A stretch of DNA of 64,000 bases from positions 76,421,023 to 76,485,022 of the forward strand of contig NC_070604.1 of the NCBI RefSeq assembly GCF_027172205.1. The letters are read 5' to 3'. The DNA comes from Podarcis raffonei (Eukaryota > Chordata > Lepidosauria > Squamata > Lacertidae). Position numbers and translations under genes: made by a program. Below are positions 45,801-54,769 of the stretch, in pieces; position 1 is the stretch's first letter; the number at the start of each line of letters is the position of its first letter. The notes below the pieces were generated by a model. That model did no database searches. It was not told the origin of the DNA and worked only from the letters and a program-made list of their open reading frames with translations.

Positions 45801-48800
45801 ACATTATTTTGTCTAAAGATGATTTGGGAGGTAATGACTAGGGTAATTAAATTGATGGAAATTAATTGGAAGTACAGTAAATGGATTGGAGAGGAGCTGA
45901 TTTAGGACCCAGCTACATTAGTCAAGAAAAAGTGTTTTATGTGTTATAACACTGTGACACCAGAAGGCGCTGTGGAGTCCTGTCTTTTGCCAATGTGATT
46001 TCCCATAATGAGGTTTACAACACGTTTTCCTGAAACACTTTTTTGATGCGTCTAGATCCAGCCTTGTGCTCACTTGGGGTGTGGTGCAAATTGAAGACTT
46101 GACCTGGGGGTGACTTCAGTGGGGATTTAGCTGGCTTGCCTTGTCACCTTTGACATTTCTAAATTTGCACATCCATCGGGGCAGCCTGTCCTATTTCGCC
46201 TAGGCAAAACAGGAAGTTCCTCCCCCCTCCCTGCCCCCCCGGGCAAAGTCTGGCTCACTGGGGTTGCATGGTGGTGCCAGCAGCTCCCAGTGAGATCTTG
46301 TGACATCTCACAGAACTCTCAAGACAGCTTGTCCCAGCTCTGCAAGATCTCACTGGAAGCTTCTGCGAGTCCTTCTCTGGTGTCAGAGGTGGGCAAGGGA
46401 CCTACAGGGACACTGCCCTGTGAGATTCTGCCGCCTGAGGCTGGTGCCTCAGTCTGCCTCATGGGCAGGCCGGCCCTGATCTCCACATATAAATCAGCAT
46501 ACACAAATTTGCTAATATATTTTCCTCTCTTTTTCCCTTCTTGTATCTTCTTTAGACAAATCCAGCTGACTTTGCCAAAGGTGTGCTTGGAAAGCACATA
46601 TGATATACAGGAACTCCTTGGCAAAATGCCCCTGTCTTACCTGCTTGGAAATAAAGCCAACCTCACACGACTAAGTGACAACAACATAACTGTTGGGAAG
46701 GTATGGTCTATTTTCTACACAAAAGCGCAGGCGCTTTCCATCTTCCACACAGAGACAAAGTCCATGTAAACAACAGAATAGAGAGCAGGCTAGTTGTTGT
46801 AGAGAGCAAAATCTGTAGTGGGCGAAAGATGAACATTTGGAGCAGATGCCAGGAAGGCATGGGACCAAAGACAACGCTATGAGAGGACAAGGGCTCGAGG
46901 AATCAGAGCACAAAGGGGGAGATAAGACGTTACATACAGATGAATGATTTTAAAAATGAAAAGAAGCCTTAAAAGACTGCAGTGTTGAGTGAAAGGGAGG
47001 ACGAAGAGAGGAGAAAAAAGGGTTCTTAGCCTTTTTCCAGCAAGAAATTGTGTTTACTGTTAGGGAATTTTAGACTCTGGACTCACTGAGCAGTTGACTT
47101 TTTAGATAGTAATGTGTTATTACTGCTCTCAAAAATATGTTAAGCCAGTACAGCTGCATTTTGGGCCATCCAGATAATACTGCTGAATGGAGCCCTCTGT
47201 GTTGTCTCAAACTGTAGCCTAACAGCACTATTGCCCACCAGACATTTTGGAGAAGGATGATGATGATGATTTATACCCCACCCATCTGGTTGGGTCTCCC
47301 CAGCCACTCTGGGCAACTTAAAACATATCTAAAAACATAATAAATACATCAGTCTTAAAACTTCACTAAACACTGTTGCCTTCAGGTGTCTTCTAAAAGT
47401 CAGATAGTTTATTTCCTTGACATCTGAAGGGAGGGCGTTCCACAGGGAGGGCGCTACCACCAAGAAGGCCCAGAACCAGCCCCTTCCCATTTGCTTCTTC
47501 CCTTTAGGTTTCCAAATATGTATTTACATGTATAAGCAGACATTTTAGTCTCTGCTGAGGAACACTTTTACTAGACCAAGGAACACTTTTAATGGGAAAT
47601 TGGTTGCAGGGAACATGTTGAGCATGCCTGCAACTCCATTCAAAATGTCAGCCTGCCAAGCATGCTTTTCACCTTCAAAAACTGTCGTGTCATCACCACA
47701 TATATTTATCCCCATGTTCAGCCTCTTCCACTTATAACACTCTCGCCAAATAAGTTGCTAAGGAGGCTTATAATCAGTCATTTACCCCTCAAAGCAACAC
47801 TTCAAGATACTTTAAGTTCTCAAATATGGCAGAGTGTTGTTTATCTACATATTTTGAAATGGAAGGAAAGGAAAAGGCACGTCTGAAATTCCTTTTCAGG
47901 TCCTTCAGCAGAATGACACCTGCCTTGTAGAGTACAAAGGCCACTGAAGTTGGACACCCTCCAATGTTATGCCCGTTTTGTCAGATGCTACAAACACTAT
48001 TTCAAAAGGCTTCTCCAGAAGATTGTGTTGACTCCCAGGCAGTATCTGAATTATTCTGGGAAAACTGCATCAGTTAGTTGCATGTAGCCATACCACAGCA
48101 CGGCCATGTTTAGTGGTCTATAAATACTTCAAGGAAATAATATCAGGAAGAACAGATGTGGATTCTATGTTAGCTGTGTGAATATGAAACAATGACCTAG
48201 TCTGGCATTCTACAGCCTCTTAATATAAACCAGAGATGGGGAACTTATGACTCTCCAGATGTCGTTGGAATCCAGCGCCCATCGGAATCAGCCAGCCTGG
48301 CCAATGGTCAGGGAATATTATCTAAATGTATGGAGTGATCACTGATCAGTATGGAAATTTCAGCCAAGATGAATTGCTAATGTGAAGCATATTTCTAATA
48401 CAGGACCATACTGTACTTTTACTTTATTGCCCTAGTAAGTCTTTGGGCAAAACTGATTCAACAAGTCTTCTGTAAACATTATGGGTTGCTTCTTGCTGCG
48501 TTCCAAGTCCTTTTGCTTAGCACTTTTCACACCTTTTTATTTACGTGGATTGCATTTGTCATCTCTTTCTGTCATACTCTGCTGAGCCAGACTTTCAAAT
48601 TCACTGGGCTCCTTTCTGCTTCCAGATCATAAACCAGCAGCTTTTGGAGCTCACTCCCATGACAGCAGATGAAGCAACAGACTCCACAGCAGGAAGTCAA
48701 GACACCGAGGCGCTCAAAATAACACTGGACAAGCCATTTTTGCTAGCAGTGTATGAAATGTCAGGCACACAGCTTTATTTTGGCAGAATAACAAATCCCC

Positions 48801-48814
48801 TGAAAGGAACATAA
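39107..48814 (+). CDS. AGT: Angiotensinogen precursor (4 coding exons)
   Basis: Secreted non-inhibitory serpin cut by renin to release angiotensin I. Coding exons 39107-39875, 43509-43779, 46556-46700 and 48626-48814 total 1374 nt, 457 residues plus stop; all junctions GT-AG and in phase. Seen: signal peptide residues 1-19; angiotensin [11 protein letters not shown] at residues 20-29; predicted renin cut Leu29-Phe30; Cys38 and Cys147, matching the human redox-sensitive disulfide pair (mature Cys18-Cys138); several N-glycosylation sequons (NLT34, NLS56, NCT146); serpin body with [27 protein letters not shown] and C-terminal PFLLAVYEM...[10 protein letters not shown]. The start is set by the signal peptide; the ATG at 39029 is intronic. 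Human AGT is slightly longer (485). Opposite strand to both neighbours. Intact. Confidence 0.97.
40743..41096 (+). mobile_element. Sauria-SINE-like element with 10-bp TSD
   Basis: Head gggacacgggtggcactgtg, B box ggttcgaatcc, tail gtcctttacctttttc. Flanked by aggtgtatag at 40733-40742 and 41097-41106. It directly abuts the hAT element at 41107. AGT intron 2. Confidence 0.88.
41107..42979 (-). mobile_element. hAT element with transposase remnant, split by L1
   Basis: Ends CAGTGTTTTTCAACC and GGTTGAAAAACTATG, flanked by gtgtatag at 41099-41106 and 42980-42987 (8 bp, perfect). Removing the nested L1 leaves about 1.0 kb. The minus-strand frame 42655-42317 ends [18 protein letters not shown] then [19 protein letters not shown], resembling the C-terminal dimerisation domain of hAT transposases and their domesticated relatives (ZBED5, EPM2AIP1 type). 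The catalytic part is absent, so it is nonautonomous. AGT intron 2. Confidence 0.85.
41118..41967 (-). mobile_element. L1 LINE, 5'-truncated, 16-bp TSD
   Basis: 850 bp: the minus-strand frame codes for the L1 ORF2 C-terminal region ([20 protein letters not shown] then [14 protein letters not shown], with the CX2C...H...C motif), ending [12 protein letters not shown], then a 3'UTR and A-rich tail at 41118-41160. Flanked by tatagcagtgtttttc at 41102-41117 and 41968-41983. It is inserted into the left end of the hAT element. Confidence 0.92.
43018..43095 (-). mobile_element. CR1-like 3' end, short
   Basis: Aatcatagaatcatagcatt then gtcatctaggccaaccccct: the reversed CR1 terminus. AGT intron 2. 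Confidence 0.6.
43509..43779 (+). CDS. AGT: AGT exon 3
   Basis: 271 nt coding [20 protein letters not shown]...WLVGLSP plus two bases of Arg. Acceptor cttttcag, donor gtatac. Confidence 0.96.
43930..45045. mobile_element. TA-flanked element with five 119-bp repeats
   Basis: 1116 bp between TA dinucleotides (43928-43929, 45046-45047). Ends CCGTATTTTTCGCACGAT and the reverse of GGTGCAAAAAATACGG. It encodes nothing convincing. AGT intron 3, about 150 bases after exon 3. Sister of 52964-53819. Superfamily uncertain (TA target suggests Tc1/mariner-like). Confidence 0.82.
44141..44690. repeat. Five tandem 119-bp GC-rich repeats
   Basis: The marker gcgctctgct recurs at 44141, 44260, 44379, 44498 and 44617, exactly 119 apart. 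Each unit holds an inverted pair (gctatccgcagcgtggggag and ctccccacgctgcggat), so it can form a hairpin. Confidence 0.92.
45640..45740 (-). mobile_element. L2-like 3' fragment
   Basis: Tccatcctatacccaaagtt then ctcagggtgccttacatagt: old reversed 3' end. AGT intron 3. Confidence 0.3.
46556..46700 (+). CDS. AGT: AGT exon 4
   Basis: 145 nt coding [20 protein letters not shown]...NNITVGK of the serpin core. Acceptor cttctttag, donor gtatgg. Confidence 0.96.
47255..47480 (-). mobile_element. L2-like LINE, 3' end
   Basis: Reversed order: ATG/ATT tail, accccacccatctggttggg then tctccccagccactctgggc, then the end of the ORF2 tail (ggagggcgttccacagggag). AGT intron 4. Confidence 0.7.
48236..48310. 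mobile_element. Palindromic MITE remnant
   Basis: Gatggggaacttatgactct then ccagatgtcgttggaatcca with cagcctggccaatggtcagg: one arm of the 23984-24122-type family. AGT intron 4. Confidence 0.4.
48626..48814 (+). CDS. AGT: AGT exon 5 (stop codon)
   Basis: 189 nt coding [20 protein letters not shown]...RITNPLKGT and TAA. It holds the region equivalent to the serpin reactive loop; [15 protein letters not shown] is polar rather than an inhibitor hinge, as expected of a non-inhibitor. Acceptor cttccag. Confidence 0.97.
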   Translation: MINQQLLELTPMTADEATDSTAGSQDTEALKITLDKPFLLAVYEMSGTQLYFGRITNPLKGT

Positions 48815-49578
48815 ACTTCCACAAGGGGGGTGGTGGCTTTCCAGACTTCATTTGATCTTTTCCTTGCTTAGCAACTGTTTTTAGAATCCCACCGAGTCCT
48901 AATTAGAGATTTTGAAATGGCAAAACTGATGTATCTTTCGATTATAATATTGATAAAATTATCAATAGCATTTAGCAACATCTTTATTCCATTAAGGGGA
49001 TAGCGTGAGGGTAGATCTGTTTACACCAACATCTAGGGTGCCACACAAATGCCATAATATTGTACTTTGCCTGTTGCATGTAACTGCTCAGTAAGCCAGT
49101 CATCTGTACTGTTCTGCCAAGAAAAGTTTAACATACTTTTGTACCTGATTATCACTTGCTCAGTGGTTGGATATTCATTAACTGGATTATCCCAATGCCT
49201 TATTTACTTGAATTAATAATGCTATTCTAATAGGTGTGCCGTTTAAGCAACCCCAGTGAAAATAGTCTTAGGTCAGTTTCTTTCAAATAAGAATTGTTGT
49301 TTGGACTTTTTTTAAAAAGGAGCATAAAGAATAGTTTTCTATTCTTTGCAGCACTTTTCTTTTTCATAATTTCCTGTTCACTTATCAAGATTCAGCCCCT
49401 ATTGTAGATGCTATTTAATCTCAACGTTTAGTAAGCCAGGTTTTCCTTTTTATTAGATTCACCCCCCTCCCTAAATCCTCTAGGTTCTCACCATAATTTT
49501 ATTAGGTGTGTATCATATTGCAGGTTTAATTTGCATGCTGGCTTCTCACCTGAGACACCAAAGCAGCTCCAGAGCAAA

Positions 49579-49584
49579 AATAAA
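49579..49584 (+). terminator. Candidate AGT poly(A) signal
   Basis: AATAAA about 765 bases past the AGT stop, the first clear one I see; the 3'UTR length would be similar to mammalian AGT. No transcript support. Confidence 0.3.
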
Positions 49585-50207
49585 TAAATATTCTGATTAT
49601 CAAGCAATATTGAATCAAAAGGTTGGAAAAGAAGATACTGCTAGAAGGTAACACAGATAAAGAATGAAAATAGAAGTACTGGTTGATATCAGGATATTTT
49701 GCCAGTACTTCATCACCTGCACTAGTTTCCAGCCCATTTTGGAGCTCAATTGGTTGTGACCTATAAAGCCTTAAATATATTGAGGATAGCAAACCTGAAG
49801 AATTATAGCTTCCCCTATAACCTGCCCAGATCTTCACCAGAGACCCTTTTGAGGTTTCCCATTTTGTGAAGTAAAAGAGATGGGCAATGCCCCCTCTTTA
49901 CTCTGGCCTTTGATAACTGATATGTATTTTGTCATGACCCACTCTGTTCCTGTGTCTAATTTGCTTTAGACTGTTTTTAATATTGAAAGGGTGGGGAATA
50001 AATTGAATACATAATACATAATAATGGCAACAAGAGTCTTTTTTGGGGGATTGGGGTGTCTCTGTTAATTCTCTTCAACCTTTCAGTTGCTTTCAATATG
50101 ATCACCCCGGTATCCTTTTGAAGTGACTTACGAAGTAAGGGGTAGGTAGTGCCGCTTTGTGGTGGTTCTGGTCAAATTTTAATGTTAGTTTTCCGAAGGT
50201 GATGCCT

Positions 50208-50815
50208 GGGGAGTGTTTTTCGGTCTCGTGGAACATTCAGTGGGGAGTTCCTCAATTTTATCCCCTGTGCTATTTAACATCTACATGAAACATCTGAGTG
50301 GGGCCATTCGGGGTTCTGGTGTACGTCGTCAGCAATATGCTGCTGACACACAGCTCTACTTCTCCTTTACAGCTGCAGGTGTGGCAGTGGATGTGTTGAA
50401 ACATTGTCTTGCCTCAGTAATGGGCGGATGAGAGCCAACAAATGGAAGCTCAATCCAGAAAAGGCTGAGGCACTGCTAGTGGGCAGTTCCTGAGGCCCTT
50501 CTTTGTGTGCCCCCTCCAAGGAGAAGTCCGGAGGGTGGCAACACGGGAACAAGCATTTTCTGTGGTGGCTCCCCGCTTGTGGAACGCTCTCCCCAGGGAG
50601 GCTCACCTGGTGCCTTCATTGTATAGCTTTAGGCATGTTTCTCTTCAACCAAGCGTTCAGCTGGTTAGCATTCTACGGTTTTAAAAATATGTTTGGGGGG
50701 ATTTATTGGTTTGTTTTTTTGTTTTACTATGTCTTTTGTATTCTCATTTTTTCTTTTTCTGTTGTAAACTGCTCTGGGATCTTTGGATGAAGGACGCTAT
50801 ACTACTACTACTACT
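50208..50815 (+). mobile_element. L2-like LINE, internally deleted
   Basis: 50213-50431 encodes part of a reverse transcriptase palm (SSILSPVLFNIYMKHLSGAI then RQQYAADTQLYFSF); the catalytic YADD box reads YAAD. After LNPEKAEALLVGS-like sequence it jumps near 50500 to the ORF2 tail and 3'UTR (aacacgggaacaagcatttt) and ends in CTA repeats. About half a kilobase that separates these parts in intact L2 is missing. Confidence 0.78.
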
Positions 50816-51669
50816 ACTAATTTTTGCACCTGACGTCATCCATCCCTCAAAAGCACCTGCAACCTCAGCTCTTACTATCTACAACAGTTATTAGCCTTCT
50901 ATTTGGGTGAAACAGGGCAAGAGACAGACTGAGTCATTTTATTTCTGTTAATATATTTATGGCCCTATTTTAATATAAAATACTCAAAGCGGCAGCACTC
51001 ATTTAAATTTAAAATCATTAAACCTCAAAACATCAATGTGATAATCAGTTTAAATGAAGCAATGAGAAGCCTGTTGAAATAAACAGACCAACTGAAAAGA
51101 AATTAAATATGTAGCCTAGCCCCTTGGGAGAATGTCCCACAAGTGGCTCTGCTTCTTGTGGCTGTTTGTCAAACCTCAAATGGCAATACGAAGAGCCACC
51201 CAACATCAATCTTAATAGGTTTGGGACAAGGTGTTTCTTAAGGTACTGTGGTCTGGGGTCATTTAAGATATTAAAGGTTACAACTTGCACTATGAATAGA
51301 GCACTCCAGAAGATAACTAATGGAGGTACCGTATCATCAGTGTTTGGATTACGGGGGAAAAAAAACCATGTTATATATATATAACTTGGCAATTATCTGT
51401 CCTTTAATGATACTTCCAAATTAGACTCTTTCCTTTGGGTAATTGTAGGACCTGCCTTGAATAGGGCTCCCAGTGTGTTCTCATCCAAGCACTGAGCCAC
51501 ATCCTGTCGCCAATTAGGTTTTTCAGATTAACCGCTAGAGCTATATAAAAGAGATACCCAAAATTATGGAAATGCCTAATATTATATTATCCTACCTTTA
51601 AGGTGCTGTTGTACAGGTTACTGAGATAATAATCTCACTGAATACTCAGAAAGGACTTCATAAATGCTA

Positions 51670-52018
51670 AAAGGTTAAACGTAAAGGACCCCTGGAGGTT
51701 AAGCCCAGTCAAAGGCGACATTGGGATTGCGGCGCTCATCTTGCTTTCAGGCTAAGGGAGCCGGCGTTTATCCACAGACAGCTTTCTGGTTATGTGGCCA
51801 GCATGACTAAACCGCTTCTGGCGCAACAGAATACGGTGACAGAAACCAGAGCACACAGAAACACCATTTACCTTTCTGCTGCAGCAGTACCTATTTATCT
51901 GTTTGCACTGGCATGCTTTCAAACTGCTAGGTTGGCAGAAGCTGGGACAGAGCAACGGGAGCTCACCCCGTTGTACGGATTCAAACTTCCGACCTTCCAA
52001 TTGGCAAGCCCAAGAGGC
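51670..52018 (-). mobile_element. Sauria-SINE-like element, diverged
   Basis: Same plan as the other SINEs (tail side gtaaaggacccctggaggtt; body gttatgtggccagcatgact; decayed head) but with many differences, so older than its relatives. Confidence 0.7.
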
Positions 52019-52963
52019 TTCTTATTAATAGTGCATCAATACTGAAGGAAATGCAAATAAGAGCAGAAAACACACCCAACATTTAGCATGATTGGGGAAG
52101 TCGTATCTTGATCCCAAGGAGGTGGCTTCAATATTATGATATCAGCAAACCTCCAGTCAATCATCCCCAGTCTCACCAGAAGTATTTAAATACTAGCTAT
52201 ACCGATTCCCCAAACAAAAGAAGTGGACAAAATTGCAAAGGCTTGATGTTACTCTAACATACCATGAATAAGCAGGGTGCTTTCTTTCCAAATTCACATT
52301 TATTTGGTTCCTTCTTTATGATGGGCCCCAAAGGAAAAATCACAGGGCAAACAGGCATGCTGTGCCATTTGAAAACAACAACAATAAAAAAATCCTTGTA
52401 TTCCTCCAACAAGCAGACATGACAATCTACCATTTTGTGAAAATAGTTGGAAATAAAAATCTTTATAACTCTTTAAAGTATTTAAATAATTCTATATCCC
52501 ACCGTATTCAAAAAGCTCAGAAGTTAACAATACATTTTTGCTTAGCCATGTAATAAATGTAGGTAAGTCAGACTACATCAAGCTTTGAAACCAGACAGGT
52601 TTTTAAACCAGGAACGCCTTGGATGGTGTAAAACAAATATGCCAAACCATGTACATTAGATTTCAAATGACCTCAGAGAAGTATATACTTCCTTAAAGGA
52701 ATGCATAAGGTCAGTTGACTATCTTATGATCTTTTTCTGAATGTGGATGTTAGCAGCAACAGGAACAGGTAGTGTGTTTTAAGGAGTTTGCATGTAACTT
52801 ATGATGGTCTTAAAGAAGTGCAAATGAAAACCCCAAACCCAAAAGTAATCCTGAGTTTTTCATGAAACAGACAGACTGACTTTTAGGTGATTTAAGACCC
52901 TTCCAAGACTCAAGACAAGCACCTCAACAAATGCTTCATTTTCTTCTTAAAAAAAAAAAAGTA

Positions 52964-53819
52964 CTGTATTTTTCGCACCATAGGACGCACTTTTCCCCCT
53001 CCAAAAATGAAGGGGAAATGTGTGTGCGTCCTATGGTGCGAATGCAGGCTTTCGCTGAAGCCTGGAGAGTGAGAGGGGTCGGTGCGCACCGACCCCTCAC
53101 GCTCTCCAGGCTTCGCACACCTCTCTGCAAGCAGCGGGAGCCCAGTGCTGGGCTCCCGCTGCTTGCGGAGAGTTGCCTGCATGCTCAGGCCTGCGCGCGC
53201 TGAGCTCAGCGCGTCCAGGCTTCGTGGATCTCTCCGCAAGCAGCGGGAGCACTCCCGCTGCTTGCGGAGACTTGCCTGCATGCCGAAGCCTGCGCGCGCT
53301 GAGCTCAGCGCGTCCAGGCTTCGCGGACCTCTCCGCAAACAGCGGGAGCGGTCCCGCTGCTTGCGGAGAGTTGCCAGCATGCCGAAGCCTGCGCGCGCTG
53401 AGATCAGCGCGCCCAGGCTTCGCGGACCTCTCCGCAAACAGCGGGAGCGGTCCCGCTGCTTGCGGAGAGTTGCCAGCATGCCGAAGCCTGCGCGCGCTGA
53501 GATCAGCGCGCCCAGGCTTCGCGGACCTCTCCGCAAACAGCGGGAGCGGTCCCGCTGCTTGCGGAGAGTTGCCAGCATGCCGAACCCTGCGCGCGCTGAG
53601 ATCAGCGCGGCCAGTCTTCGCGGACCTCTCCGCAAGCAGTGGGAGCGCTCCCATGGCTTGCAGAGAGCTGCCTGTTTGGGGGCTGGGGTCGGGGGAAGCT
53701 CGAGCTTCCCCCGCCCCAGCCCCACGCCTGGGGGAAAAATAATTTTCCCCCTTTATTTCCCCCCAAAAAAACTGGGTGCGCCCTATGGTCCGGTGAGCCC
53801 TATGGTGCGAAAAATACGG
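52964..53819. mobile_element. TA-flanked element with five 99-bp repeats
   Basis: 856 bp between TA dinucleotides (52962-52963, 53820-53821). Ends CTGTATTTTTCGCACCAT and the reverse of ATGGTGCGAAAAATACGG, nearly the ends of 43930-45045. The two share termini but not core repeats. Confidence 0.85.
53193..53640. repeat. Five tandem 99-bp GC-rich repeats
   Basis: The marker gcgcgcgctg recurs at 53193, 53292, 53391, 53490 and 53589, exactly 99 apart. Units contain dyads (gcgggagcggtcccgct; tctccgcaa with ttgcggaga). Since 99 is divisible by 3, long repetitive frames stay open on both strands. Confidence 0.93.
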
Positions 53820-53947
53820 TAAGTGTGACCTCTTTGAAGACAAAGCTCAGGAGAATGCTTTCTTGTTTGTTTTAAAATTAAAGAATAGCAATGCTTATTT
53901 TAATCTCTTCTACACAACCCAATGTTCTAACGTAAAATGTATGCTTA

Positions 53948-54194
53948 AAGGTAAAGGTAAAGGGACCCCTGACCATTAGGTCCAGTCGTGGCCGACTCTG
54001 GGGTTGCGGCGCTCATCTCGCTTTATTGGCCGAGGGAGCAGGCGTACAGCTTCCAGGTCATGTGGCCAGCATGACTAAGCCGCTTCTGGCGAACCAGAAT
54101 AGCGCACGGAAACACTGTTTACCTTCCCGCTGGAGTGGTACCTATTTCTCTATTTGCACTTCGTGCTTTCGAACTGCTAGGTTGGCAGGAGAGG
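53948..54194 (-). mobile_element. Sauria-SINE-like element, 5'-truncated
   Basis: Tail and body only; the tRNA head is missing. Flanked by gtatgctta at 53939-53947 and 54195-54203, so truncation happened at insertion. Confidence 0.88.
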
Positions 54195-54329
54195 GTATGC
54201 TTAGAGGTCAGTAAATTACTATTCTTACATTGTGTGAAGATTAATACTACAAAGCCACTTGAACTTACATATTTAATACATCTCCTCTCCAGTGATAAAA
54301 TGTTACAAAGGAAGACAATGCTTTTCTTG

Positions 54330-54335
54330 TTTATT
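54330..54335 (-). terminator. Candidate COG2 poly(A) signal
   Basis: AATAAA on the minus strand about 330 bases past the stop, just before the truncated SINE. No transcript support. Confidence 0.35.
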
Positions 54336-54667
54336 TTAATCATGTTAAATCAGTTTTCCTGCATGATAAGATTTACAATAATAATAAAAATAATAAAAAT
54401 AATAATAACCTTTCATAGCTTTGTAGTAGATTGCTTAGAAATATATAAACTTTCTTCCATACAATGGAAAATTGAGAGTAAATGCTCTTCTATAAGGTTC
54501 TCTCCTTTTTGGTGAAACAAGTTTTTATGTCTCTTGAGACACACTTAACTTGCTGCTGAAGCTGAATTAGGAAGCACTTCCTTGCTACATAGTACTTGAC
54601 GAGAGAAAATAAAAAGAAACCCTCTTCTTTTCAGAAGCCAGGCCTGCTCTCTCTTCTCAGCTGAAAA

Positions 54668-54769
54668 TCATGTTTGTTCTGCTGCTATCTGATCCTTGGC
54701 AGATTGAACAAGCTCTGAAAGAGCTGAGAAGCTTTTGATGCTGCTCAGCTGCAATCCCATCTTCTGTAT
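54668..54769 (-). CDS. COG2: COG2 last coding exon
   Basis: 102 nt coding IQKMGLQLSSIKSFSALSEL then VQSAKDQIAAEQT and TGA. Acceptor ttgttttag. The human end reads ...KDQATAEQP. Confidence 0.95.
   Translation of the reverse strand: MQKMGLQLSSIKSFSALSELVQSAKDQIAAEQT

Larger units (their letters stand above)
48815..54667. other. AGT-COG2 3'-3' intergenic region
   Basis: Tail-to-tail spacer with the AGT 3'UTR, an internally deleted L2 (50208-50815), two SINEs (51670-52018, 53948-54194), the tandem-repeat element (52964-53819) and the COG2 3'UTR. Nothing recognisable at 49600-50200, 50900-51650 and 52100-52950. Confidence 0.6.

Noticed and set aside
44141-53640. Regularly spaced repeats considered as CRISPR-like arrays
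   Set aside because: Units are contiguous tandem copies without variable spacers, inside transposons, in a vertebrate genome.
53082-53843. Long open frames on both strands (about 250 codons each) rich in repeated Arg/Ala/Leu units
   Set aside because: They run through five 99-bp tandem units; 99 is a multiple of 3, so any frame open in one unit stays open in all. They sit inside a transposon and match no protein family I know.
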